Origin: an uncultured Collinsella sp.
GTDB lineage: Bacteria; Actinomycetota; Coriobacteriia; Coriobacteriales; Coriobacteriaceae
Direction: 5' to 3'
DNA: 64,000 nucleotides
NCBI GenBank assembly: GCA_900541135.1
Contig: UQIG01000005.1
Location: 1-64,000, forward strand
A program made the translations under genes and the position numbers. Positions 50,100 through 64,000 of the stretch are shown here, piece after piece (position 1 is the stretch's first letter; the number at the start of each line of letters is the position of its first letter). The notes below the pieces were generated by a model. That model was not told where the DNA came from and made no database searches. It saw only the letters and a list, made by a program, of their open reading frames with translations.

Positions 50100-51476
50100 A
50101 TGTGGGCATACGAGACGACGTTCTATCAGATTTATCCGCTGGGCTTTTGCGGAGCTCCGCGCGAAAACGCCGCCCTCGTTGCCGAGGATGAGCTCGCCCA
50201 GGCCGCCGATGCCACAGCTAGCCCCGATGCCCCCATCATGAAGATCGCCCAATGGGCCGACTACCTGCAGGAACTCGGCGTTGGCGCCGTGCTCATCAAC
50301 CCGCCGCTCGAGTCCGATAGTCATGGCTACGACACGCGCAGCCTGCGCCATATAGACCGTCGCCTGGGTGGGGACGCCGACTTTGCCGCCGTGTGCGAGA
50401 CGCTGCACGCCCATGGCATCCGCGTGGTGCTCGATGCCGTCTTCAACCACGTCGGTCGCGGCTTTTGGGCCTTCCGCGATGTGCAGGAGCGCAAGTGGGA
50501 CTCGCCCTACAAGGACTGGTTCCACATTAGCTTTGATGGCGACTCCTGCTACGGCGACGGCTTTTGGTACGAGGGTTGGGAAGGCCATTTTGAGCTCGTG
50601 AAGCTCAACTTGCAAAACCCCGCCGTGGTCGATTACCTGCTTGAGTCCGTGCGCCGCTGGGCCGAGGTCTTTGGCGTCGACGGCCTGCGTCTGGACGTCG
50701 CCTATATGCTCGACCGCGACTTTATGCGCCGCCTACATACTTTTACCCGTGAGCTCAAGCCCGACTTTGTGCTGATTGGTGAGACGCTCCACGGCGACTA
50801 CAACCAGATCGTCAACGACGAGATGCTCGACTCCTGCACCAACTACGAGTGCTACAAGGGCCTGTACTCCAGCTTTAACTCGGTCAACATGTTCGAGATT
50901 GCCCACTCGCTGCATCGCCAGTTTGGCGGTGACCCGTGGTGCATTTATCGCGGCAAGCATCTGCTGTCGTTTGTCGACAACCACGATGTGCCGCGCCTGG
51001 CGAGCATCCTGACGGACAAGTCCTGCCTACGCCCCGCCTACGGCATGCTCTTTGGTATGCCGGGTATCCCATGCGTCTACTATGGCAGCGAGTGGGGGAT
51101 TGCCGGCGAAAAGGGCGGCCCCGATGGCGATTGGGCGCTGCGTCCTGCGCTCGATGAGCCTGCGCCCAACGAGCTGACGGCATTTGTCAAGCGGCTCGCG
51201 CACCTGCGCTCGGCAAACGACGCGGCAGCCCGTGCCCTCAACTACGGTGCCTATCGCAACGTGGTGATCCAGAACAAGCAGCTGCTGTTCGAGCGCGCCT
51301 GCGACGATGCGACGGTGCTCGTGGCGGTCAATGCCGTGAACGAGCCCTACACCTTTGGAGCTGGCGAGCTCAGCGGCTCCTTCGTCGACCTGCTTGCCGA
51401 CGATGCGCCCACGGTCGAGCTGTCGGGTGCCCTTGAGCTTGCACCCTACGAGGTGCGCTATCTGTTGAGAGCCTAG
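50100..51476 (+). CDS. Alpha-amylase family glycosidase (GH13)
   Basis: The protein of 458 residues has the GH13 regions in order: DAVFNH, GLRLDVAY with nucleophile D199, IGETLH with acid E228, and FVDNHD with D296. It is short, lacks a signal peptide and has no extra carbohydrate-binding domain, so it probably acts on maltodextrin-like oligosaccharides in the cytoplasm. A GGGAGG precedes the ATG. The next gene begins three bases after its stop. Confidence 0.87.
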   Translation: MWAYETTFYQIYPLGFCGAPRENAALVAEDELAQAADATASPDAPIMKIAQWADYLQELGVGAVLINPPLESDSHGYDTRSLRHIDRRLGGDADFAAVCETLHAHGIRVVLDAVFNHVGRGFWAFRDVQERKWDSPYKDWFHISFDGDSCYGDGFWYEGWEGHFELVKLNLQNPAVVDYLLESVRRWAEVFGVDGLRLDVAYMLDRDFMRRLHTFTRELKPDFVLIGETLHGDYNQIVNDEMLDSCTNYECYKGLYSSFNSVNMFEIAHSLHRQFGGDPWCIYRGKHLLSFVDNHDVPRLASILTDKSCLRPAYGMLFGMPGIPCVYYGSEWGIAGEKGGPDGDWALRPALDEPAPNELTAFVKRLAHLRSANDAAARALNYGAYRNVVIQNKQLLFERACDDATVLVAVNAVNEPYTFGAGELSGSFVDLLADDAPTVELSGALELAPYEVRYLLRA

Positions 51477-51479
51477 CCC

Positions 51480-52049
51480 ATGGCCGTATCTGACGAGGGC
51501 TATCAACATATTGAGCATGGGTTTGAGCCCGTGTTCGACCAGCACTCGCGCGTTTTGGTGCTCGGGTCGTTTCCCTCGGTGCTTTCGCGCGCCAATGCCT
51601 TTTATTACGGCAACCCTCAGAATCGCTTTTGGCGCGTGATGGCCGCGTGCCTCGGTGTGCCCGTGCCGCCCAACGAGGGCGATCCTTTGGCAAGCGGTGA
51701 GCCCGCGACGCTCGATGCCTCGATTGCCGCCAAGCGGGCCATGCTGCTCAACGGCGGTGTGGCCCTGTGGGACGTGATCGAGAGCTGCGATATTAAGGGT
51801 TCGAGTGACGCCAGCATCAAAAACGTTGTGCCGGCACATATCGAGCGCATTACCGACGCGGCTCCCATTGAGCAGGTGATATGCAACGGTGGTACAGCTG
51901 GCCGGCTCTACAAGCGCTATCTACAAGAACGCACCGCGCTGCCCGCCATCGTTCTGCCGTCGACAAGTCCCGCCAATGCGGCGTGGCGTCTGGAACGCCT
52001 TGTCGAGCGCTGGAGTGAAGCCGTTGATTGGCAGGCTTTTTCGATTTAG
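51480..52049 (+). CDS. DNA-deoxyinosine (hypoxanthine) glycosylase, UDG family 6
   Basis: The protein of 189 residues has LVLGSFPSVLSRANAFYYGN followed by PQNRFW near the N-terminus and LPSTSPANA near the C-terminus, the motifs of the hypoxanthine-DNA glycosylase branch of the UDG superfamily. It would remove deaminated adenine from DNA. The gene is three bases after the GH13 gene and overlaps the convergent gene at 52046 by three bases. Confidence 0.83.
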   Translation: MAVSDEGYQHIEHGFEPVFDQHSRVLVLGSFPSVLSRANAFYYGNPQNRFWRVMAACLGVPVPPNEGDPLASGEPATLDASIAAKRAMLLNGGVALWDVIESCDIKGSSDASIKNVVPAHIERITDAAPIEQVICNGGTAGRLYKRYLQERTALPAIVLPSTSPANAAWRLERLVERWSEAVDWQAFSI

Positions 52050-52702
52050 CAGTTTGAGTGCTCGGCAAGATGCCTCATAACGGCGTGCCAGATCGGTGTG
52101 GGCAGCGCAGACGTGGCGCGCACCATGCCGTCGGTGTCGACGCCACCCGTTGCGGCGCCACCGAGCTTCTGCGCGTGTTCGACGGAACACCCCATGCGAA
52201 CGGCGCCCACGAGCTTGTCCATGGCCTCCGAAAACGGTCGCCGCAAGAGTCCCATGCGCGGGGAGCGACGAAGCGCTGCGATGCCGCTGCCGGCGCAGAT
52301 GGCAACGCCGCCACACCACAATTGGTCATGGCGCTCACATGCCTTGTGCAGGCGAACGGCGGTCCCACGCGCCTGCTCAGTGCTCTCTTGTGCGGCTCGA
52401 ATCGCGGCATAGACGCGCGTTCCCGTACCGCCAAAGCGCTCAAGCGCCTGCTCGATGGCTGTCAACGTCTCATCGTCAGCCACATCTTCAATGGCCAGCA
52501 CGATGCCATCGGCAACGCTGCCGGCGTCATTTGCCTTCAAGTCGACCGGGCGGGGGAGTGCGGTGCCGGAAAGCTGTGCATAGGCGGCGATGGCATCCTG
52601 CAGGTCCCAGAGCAAAAACTCAAGATCGGCACTATTGGGAATGCTGATATACGCAATGGTTTGCAGCGTTTTTGGTACATCGCTGCGCGCGGTCGGCTCC
52701 AT
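52046..52702 (-). CDS. Conserved-looking hypothetical protein
   Basis: I do not recognise this protein of 218 residues. It is soluble, with hydrophobic segments IAYISIPNSADLEFLLWDLQ, GIVLAIEDVADDETLTAIEQ and LWCGGVAICAGSGIAAL that suggest an alpha/beta fold with a Gly-rich loop, perhaps flavodoxin-like. The C-terminus has SVEHAQKLGGAATGG. GGAGG precedes the start at 52702. The stop overlaps the convergent glycosylase gene. Codon use is typical of the chromosome, which supports a real gene. Confidence 0.6.
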   Translation of the reverse strand: MEPTARSDVPKTLQTIAYISIPNSADLEFLLWDLQDAIAAYAQLSGTALPRPVDLKANDAGSVADGIVLAIEDVADDETLTAIEQALERFGGTGTRVYAAIRAAQESTEQARGTAVRLHKACERHDQLWCGGVAICAGSGIAALRRSPRMGLLRRPFSEAMDKLVGAVRMGCSVEHAQKLGGAATGGVDTDGMVRATSALPTPIWHAVMRHLAEHSNC

Positions 52703-52795
52703 GCTGCCTCCTTTCCGGTTGGTTTCCGTTTAGGTTACACCGTCCGGCGGCGCCCCACCGCGCTATCCTAGTGCAACCCTTACGAAAGGAACGCC

Positions 52796-53932
52796 ATGCG
52801 ACTGCCCATGAATACCTCGCTTGCCACGCTCAAGCCCTCCGGTATCCGCCGAATCAACGCGCTCGCCGCCCAGCACCCGGGGTGCATCGCGCTTGCGCTT
52901 GGCGAGCCCGATTTTCCCACGCCCGATGTGATTAGCGCCGAGGTGACCGCCGCACTGGACCGCGGTGACACGCACTATCCGCCCAACAACGGGCGCCCCG
53001 CCCTGCGTGAGGCGTTATCTGCCTACATGGGGGACGCGGGCCTTACGTTTTCCGCCGATGAGGTCATCCTGACCGACGGTGCGACCGAGGCACTGTCGGC
53101 AACATTCATGGCTATGCTCAACCCCGGCGACGAGGTCATCATCCCCACGCCTGCCTTTGGCCTGTACGAGAGCATCGTCGTGGCCAACCACGCCAAGGCG
53201 GTCTTTTTGGATACGGAGCCTGCGCAATTCCAGATTGACGAGGACGCACTTCGTGCTTGCGTGACGCCGGCGACCAAGGCCATCGTCATCTGCACGCCCA
53301 ACAATCCTACGGGTTGCATCCTCAACGCGGCTTCGCTCGACGCCGTGGCGCGCGTGGCAGAGCAGGCGGGCATCTACGTGATCTGCGACGACGTATACAA
53401 CCGCCTGGTCTACGTGGACGGCTACGAGCGCTTTGCCCAGCGCCACCCGGAGCTTCGTGAGCAGACGGTAGTCATCGAGAGCTTCTCCAAGCCCTGGGCT
53501 ATGACCGGCTGGCGCCTGGGCTGGCTCGCAGCGGCAACCCCCGTCATCGCCGAGATCGCAAAGGCCCACCAATACTTAGTATCGAGTGCTGTCTCCTTCG
53601 AAATGGACGCCGCAGCCCGAGCCCTGACCGTCGACCCAACCCCCATGCTCAAAGTCTACCGAGCCCGCCGCGAACGCGTACTCGCAGCCTTAGACGCCAT
53701 GGGCCTCGACGTAGTAGAGCCCGCAGGAGCCTTCTACACTTTCCCGAGCATCAAAAAGTTCGGCCTAACCAGCGAAGACTTCTGCATCAAAGCCATCAAA
53801 GAAGCAAACGTAGCCCTAGTCCCGGGCGACTGTTTCGGCATCGAAGGCCACATCCGCCTCAGCTACTGCGTCTCCGACAAAGATTTGGACGAAGGTCTCC
53901 ACCGCCTGTCCACCTTCGTTTCAACCTTATAG
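52796..53932 (+). CDS. Pyridoxal-phosphate aminotransferase, class I/II
   Basis: The fold-type I aminotransferase of 378 residues shows LALGEPDFPTPD, TDGATEALSATF, PNNPTGCI, CDDVYNRL and the PLP lysine K232 in SFSKPWAMTGWRLGW. It resembles AspC/PatA-type enzymes; the amino acid is not predictable. AAAGGA precedes ATG 52796. The gene has a sharp internal change in codon use: before about 53565 Glu and Lys are almost always GAG and AAG; after it they are mostly GAA and AAA, with GTA, GCA, CTA and CGA also common. The reading frame is intact throughout, so the enzyme may be a mosaic allele. Confidence 0.88.
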   Translation: MRLPMNTSLATLKPSGIRRINALAAQHPGCIALALGEPDFPTPDVISAEVTAALDRGDTHYPPNNGRPALREALSAYMGDAGLTFSADEVILTDGATEALSATFMAMLNPGDEVIIPTPAFGLYESIVVANHAKAVFLDTEPAQFQIDEDALRACVTPATKAIVICTPNNPTGCILNAASLDAVARVAEQAGIYVICDDVYNRLVYVDGYERFAQRHPELREQTVVIESFSKPWAMTGWRLGWLAAATPVIAEIAKAHQYLVSSAVSFEMDAAARALTVDPTPMLKVYRARRERVLAALDAMGLDVVEPAGAFYTFPSIKKFGLTSEDFCIKAIKEANVALVPGDCFGIEGHIRLSYCVSDKDLDEGLHRLSTFVSTL

Positions 53933-53995
53933 CCCAACGGGACGCAACACATCAGCCCACCGACCCAAGCATTATGAGTGGGGGCGTCAGCCAAC

Positions 53996-54191
53996 GAAAA
54001 CCCGGGCTGCCCAAAGTCAACGCAGGCACGCGCCGCCGAAGGCCAGGCGCAAGGTTTTCGTAGATTCCGCACGAGCCGAAGAGCACTTAATGTGCTCTTC
54101 GTGCGAGCCAGGACTTGACCGAGCGAAAACCTTGCGCCTGGCCTTCGGCGGAGCGTGCCGGATGGTGGAATTGTGTGCAGCCCGGTTTTCC
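53996..54191. repeat. Very long imperfect hairpin (about 195 bp)
   Basis: Arms of about 95 bases are near reverse complements. Matching pieces, from outside in: GAAAACCCGGGCTG / CAGCCCGGTTTTC; GGCACGC / GCGTGCC; CCGCCGAAGGCCAGGCGCAA / its inverse; GGTTTTCG / CGAAAACC; CACGAG / CTCGTG-like; centre GAAGAGCAC-TTAAT-GTGCTCTTC. It fills much of the gap 53933-54437. No gene is supported there. Confidence 0.75.
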
Positions 54192-54254
54192 GTTGACCGG
54201 CGCCGGGGTCCCCGCCATAATACTTTCGGTTCACGCACGAATCCGCTGCCAGAG

Positions 54255-54372
54255 ACAGCCGGCGCAAACGGGTCTTACCCGCGAGCTTAATGGGACTTCC
54301 CGCCAGCCGAGGTGGTCGAGTAGATATGTCTTCTCGCCCCCGTCGCTCATGCAGCGCGGGGGCTTTCTTTTT
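54255..54372 (+). promoter_or_regulatory. Ribosomal protein L10 leader with terminator
   Basis: The rplJL leader contains GGGTCTTACCCGCGAGC and CCAGCCGAGGTGG, typical of L10-binding leaders in Actinomycetota. A terminator stem GCCCCCG/CGCGGGGGC with TTTCTTTTT (54336-54372) follows. L10(L12)4 binding is known to repress such operons by attenuation. Confidence 0.65.
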
Positions 54373-54437
54373 GGACATGCCCCCGTCACGTCCTTGTGGC
54401 GGACCGTGCCCGGAAAGAATTCGAGGAGGTGTAATTC

Positions 54438-54959
54438 ATGCCCCAGCAGTACAAAATCGACAAGGTTGCAGAGATCGAGTCTCGTATCGCCGAGAACGCC
54501 GGTCTGTTCGTCGTCAACTACAACGGTCTGACGGTTAAGCAGGCTCAGGAGCTGCGTCATCAGCTTCGCGAGTGCGGCGCCGAGATGAAGGTCTACAAGA
54601 ACAACCTGGTCAAGATCGCTCTCAAGAACCAGGAGCAGCCCGAGCTCGACGAGATCCTCGCCGGCCCCGTCGCTTATGTGTTCTACGAGACCGAGCCGGT
54701 CGAGGCCGCTAAGACCCTTAAGGACTTCTCCGCTAAGTCCAAGGGTGTCCTTGAGATCAAGGGCGGTATCTCCGACGGCAAGGCCGTTTCCGCTGATGAT
54801 GTTAAGGCTATCGCCGAGCTGCCCACCAAGGATCAGCTTCTCGGCCAGATCGCCGGTCTCATCTCCGGTTTCGCTCGCGACATCGCTGTCTGCGTCAACG
54901 GCGTTTCCTCTGGTCTCGCTCGTTCGATCCAGCAGGTCTCCGAGCAGAAGGCAGCCTAG
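54438..54959 (+). CDS. rplJ: 50S ribosomal protein L10
   Basis: The protein of 173 residues anchors L7/L12 dimers to the ribosome stalk. It begins MPQQYKIDKVAEIESRIAEN and has the VYKNNLVKIAL rRNA-binding segment and the C-terminal helix that binds L12. GAGGAGG precedes the ATG. It is followed by rplL after about 100 bases. Confidence 0.96.
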   Translation: MPQQYKIDKVAEIESRIAENAGLFVVNYNGLTVKQAQELRHQLRECGAEMKVYKNNLVKIALKNQEQPELDEILAGPVAYVFYETEPVEAAKTLKDFSAKSKGVLEIKGGISDGKAVSADDVKAIAELPTKDQLLGQIAGLISGFARDIAVCVNGVSSGLARSIQQVSEQKAA

Positions 54960-55061
54960 TTGCTGTTTTCACCCGCGGCGGCAACGCCGCACCCCTGGCG
55001 CATTCGCGCCGTGTTTTAACTGATCTCCGTGCATCCGCACGGAAACCGAAAGGACTTAGAA

Positions 55062-55439
55062 ATGGCTAAGCTTACCACCGATGAGATCATCGATGCTCTT
55101 AAGGAAATGACCCTTCTCGAGGCTTCCGAGCTCGTTAAGGCTATCGAGGACACCTTCGGCGTTTCCGCCGCTGCTCCTGCCGCTGTTGTCGCCGCTCCCG
55201 CTGCTGGCGCTGCTGAGGCCGAGGAGAAGACCGAGTTTGACGTCGTGCTCGAGGGCTTCGGCGACAACAAGATCCAGGTCATCAAGGCCGTCCGTGAGCT
55301 CACCAACCTTGGCCTGAAGGAGGCCAAGGAGGTCGTCGAGGGCGCTCCCAAGGCTGTTCTCGAGGGTGCCAAGAAGGAGGACGCCGAGGCTGCCAAGGAG
55401 AAGCTCGAGGCTGCTGGCGCTGCTGTCACCCTCAAGTAA
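55062..55439 (+). CDS. rplL: 50S ribosomal protein L7/L12
   Basis: The stalk protein of 125 residues has an N-terminal dimer domain (1-35), an Ala-rich hinge (AAAPAAVVAAPAAGAAEAEE) and the C-terminal factor-binding domain (IQVIKAVRELTNLGLKEAKE). ATG 55062 follows AAAGGA; the frame is open from 55029. A terminator follows. Confidence 0.97.
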   Translation: MAKLTTDEIIDALKEMTLLEASELVKAIEDTFGVSAAAPAAVVAAPAAGAAEAEEKTEFDVVLEGFGDNKIQVIKAVRELTNLGLKEAKEVVEGAPKAVLEGAKKEDAEAAKEKLEAAGAAVTLK

Positions 55440-55467
55440 TCAGGCTTTCTCGCCAGATTTCTTTGCA

Positions 55468-55506
55468 GGCGGGGTTCGCATTGCGAGCCCCGTCTTTTTT
55501 GTTTTT
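55468..55506 (+). terminator. Rho-independent terminator after rplL
   Basis: GGCGGGG-ttCGC pairs with GCGagCCCCGTC, then TTTTTTG. Confidence 0.85.
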
Positions 55507-55629
55507 CAGTCCCTCGACATCGGTAGCTCAAACTGCCGTATTCTGTGATTTGCGTCGTATCGGGTGCCCTGCCGTTGGGCAATAAAATTGCACCATTCGA
55601 GCAATAATTTTCGTTGACCTGCTGAAGAA

Positions 55630-55657
55630 TTGTCTCTGCCTTGTAGCGACATATAGT
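55630..55657 (+). promoter_or_regulatory. Candidate galU promoter
   Basis: TTGTCT (55630-55635), 16 bp, TATAGT (55652-55657), about 97 bp before galU. The rest of the 55507-55753 gap shows no gene. Confidence 0.45.
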
Positions 55658-55753
55658 TCCAGCGGTAAGATGCTTGGGTATCGCAATTTGGTCTGCGGCC
55701 GTGCGCCGCACGCATGGGGCGCTTTTGCGCCTGCGAAAGGATCTTTGAATAAC

Positions 55754-56662
55754 ATGAAGGCAATCATCCCCGCCGCCGGTCTTGGCACGCGTTTTCTGCC
55801 TGGCACCAAGTGCACGCCCAAAGAGATGCTGCCGGTGCTCGACAAGCCCGTCATTCAGTACGTCGTCGAGGAGGCGCTCGACCCCGAGGAAGTCGACGAC
55901 GCCATCATCGTTACATCTCCCGGTAAGCCCGAGCTACTGAACTACTTCCAGCCCGATCGCTCGCTCGAGAACCTGCTGCGCGAGCGCGGCAAGAACGCCT
56001 ATGCCGATGCCGTCGCCCACGCTGGCGGTATGCCGGTCGACTTCCGTTATCAGTACGAGCCCAAGGGCCTCGGCCATGCTATCCGCTCTGCTGCCGACGC
56101 CGTGGCAGGGGAGAACTTCCTGGTTCTTCTGGGCGACTACGTTGTGCCTAACCGCGACATCTGCGACAAGATGCTCGCCGTTTCCAAGGAGCACGGTGGC
56201 GCTTCGGTTATCGCCGTCGCTGCTTGCTCGCCCGAGGAAGTCAGCCGCTACGGCGTTATCGCCGGTGAGCGCGTCGGTTCGCTCGAGGGTGCCGAGGACG
56301 TTGCCGATGCAGAGCCGGGCGCTGTCTGGCGTATCGGCGGTCTGGTCGAGAAGCCCGCTCCCGAGGCTGCTCCGTCCAACCTATACATCGTCGGTCGTTA
56401 CCTGCTGAGCCCGCTGGTCATGGACCTGCTGGCAGATCAGCAGGCCGGCAAGGGCGGCGAGATTCAACTCACCGACGCCATGGCCCGTTCGCTCGACCGC
56501 GAGGCCATGTACGCTGTCGTCATCGACCCGCTCTCGGGCTACGACACCGGCACTCCCTCTGGCTGGATGGCCACCAACGCCCTCATGGCCGCAAGCGATC
56601 CTCGCTTTGCCAGCGCCTTCTGGGACGCCATCGACGAGCGCGGCGGCTTGATGCGCAAATAA
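55754..56662 (+). CDS. galU: UTP-glucose-1-phosphate uridylyltransferase
   Basis: The protein of 302 residues makes UDP-glucose from UTP and glucose-1-phosphate for cell-surface glycans. The nucleotide-binding motif AAGLGTRFLPGTKCTPKEML is at the N-terminus, followed by EPKGLGHAI, LLGDY and GGLVEKP. ATG 55754 follows AAAGGAT. A strong terminator closes the unit. Confidence 0.95.
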   Translation: MKAIIPAAGLGTRFLPGTKCTPKEMLPVLDKPVIQYVVEEALDPEEVDDAIIVTSPGKPELLNYFQPDRSLENLLRERGKNAYADAVAHAGGMPVDFRYQYEPKGLGHAIRSAADAVAGENFLVLLGDYVVPNRDICDKMLAVSKEHGGASVIAVAACSPEEVSRYGVIAGERVGSLEGAEDVADAEPGAVWRIGGLVEKPAPEAAPSNLYIVGRYLLSPLVMDLLADQQAGKGGEIQLTDAMARSLDREAMYAVVIDPLSGYDTGTPSGWMATNALMAASDPRFASAFWDAIDERGGLMRK

Positions 56663-56682
56663 GCCTTCGGGCATCGACATTT

Positions 56683-56717
56683 ACGGGCGCGGACCTCGGT
56701 TCGCGCCCGTTTTTTTA
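56683..56717 (+). terminator. Rho-independent terminator after galU
   Basis: ACGGGCGCG pairs with CGCGCCCGT, followed by TTTTTT. Confidence 0.9.
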
Positions 56718-56758
56718 TAAGAGCTTCGATTGCCGGCTCTCTGTTCACAGAAAATATA

Positions 56759-56772
56759 TGAACAGATGTTCG
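56759..56772. promoter_or_regulatory. LexA-box-like palindrome upstream of rpoB
   Basis: TGAACAGATGTTCG matches the GAAC-N4-GTTC core of Gram-positive SOS boxes. It is 180 bp before rpoB, and a second inverted repeat (TGTTCA...TGAACA, 56742-56764) overlaps it. No SOS gene is adjacent, so the role is doubtful. A rpoB promoter-like TTGCCC-16 bp-TAAACT lies near 56850-56877. Confidence 0.25.
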
Positions 56773-56950
56773 ATACACATACATCTACCTGCGTGTTTTC
56801 TGTCGAAAAACTTTGCTACTCCAAAAACTCAATCGCGTCAAGGCTTTTCTTGCCCAACGGTCGGTACCTGATAAACTATTAGGTTGCGATAACTGGCGAA
56901 GCTATGCCTCGCCAACCCACCGAGCATTTCCGTGAAGGAGGAAAAACCTG

Positions 56951-60442
<3,492 letters not shown>

Positions 60443-60448
60443 TTGACT

Positions 60449-64000
<3,552 letters not shown>

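Overview
The window looks like a chromosome segment from a Collinsella-type member of the Coriobacteriia (Actinomycetota), probably close to Collinsella aerofaciens. This is inferred from the high GC content, the strong GAG/AAG/GCC codon bias, the gene content (two HipA-type kinases, a FeoA-FeoB fusion, PTS sugar uptake, a giant 2-hydroxyacyl-CoA dehydratase activase-like protein) and the gene order of the tuf-rpmG-secE-nusG-rplKA and rplJL-galU-rpoBC blocks. No database search was possible.

Layout. 1-530: the 5' part of an IS110-family transposase runs off the left edge, with a structured stretch upstream that could encode its bridge RNA. 0.8-8.7 kb: a ThrE-type exporter, a DUF2798 membrane protein, and a giant tandem-ASKHA activase coupled to a TetR regulator behind a 21-bp palindromic operator. 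8.8-13.2 kb: clpC and pepD. 13.3-15.9 kb: a hipBA module with palindromic operators, then mntP, which has a one-base frameshift although its yybP-ykoY (Mn2+) riboswitch looks intact. 16.1-21.6 kb: a housekeeping run disA-ispD-ispF-cysS-rlmB-yacP. 21.6-27.7 kb: an accessory segment with a one-gene HTH-HipA-kinase fusion and its own operators, tRNA-Thr, several repeat families, and a divergent rpiR / bglA-bglP beta-glucoside PTS locus. 27.9-32.5 kb: a tRNA/translation/export block (tRNA-Tyr, -Thr, -Met, tuf, rpmG, tRNA-Trp, secE, nusG, rplK, rplA). 32.5-44.6 kb, mostly minus strand: phosphoesterase, ParB-like/BMP fusion, mscS, surface 5'-nucleotidase, a three-gene ABC importer, a WYL-type regulator, asnS and a PTS EIIA. 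44.8-53.9 kb: esterase, feoAB, MFS exporter, GH13, a DNA glycosylase, an unknown gene and an aminotransferase with an abrupt codon-usage switch. 54-64 kb: rplJL with an L10 leader, galU, rpoB and the start of rpoC.

How the genes fit together. The beta-glucoside permease (EIIBC) has no EIIA domain; the stand-alone EIIA at 44 kb could supply it, and bglA would split the imported 6-phospho-glucosides. Metal control is visible at two points: a Mn2+ riboswitch ahead of mntP and tandem DtxR-like palindromes ahead of feoAB.

The most unusual material is non-coding. Five hairpins sit on or beside the stop codons of four genes (thrE, the phosphoesterase, mscS and the ABC ATPase). Their stems differ in sequence but keep base pairing, while the loop region keeps a GGGACAG-like motif. 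A second palindrome family (three copies), a pair of 47-bp palindromes, a 62-bp tandem repeat and two very long imperfect hairpins (about 100 and 195 bp) fill other gene gaps. The best protein-level candidates for an undescribed system are the autonomous HTH-HipA kinase fusion and the cytoplasmic ParB-like/BMP fusion.
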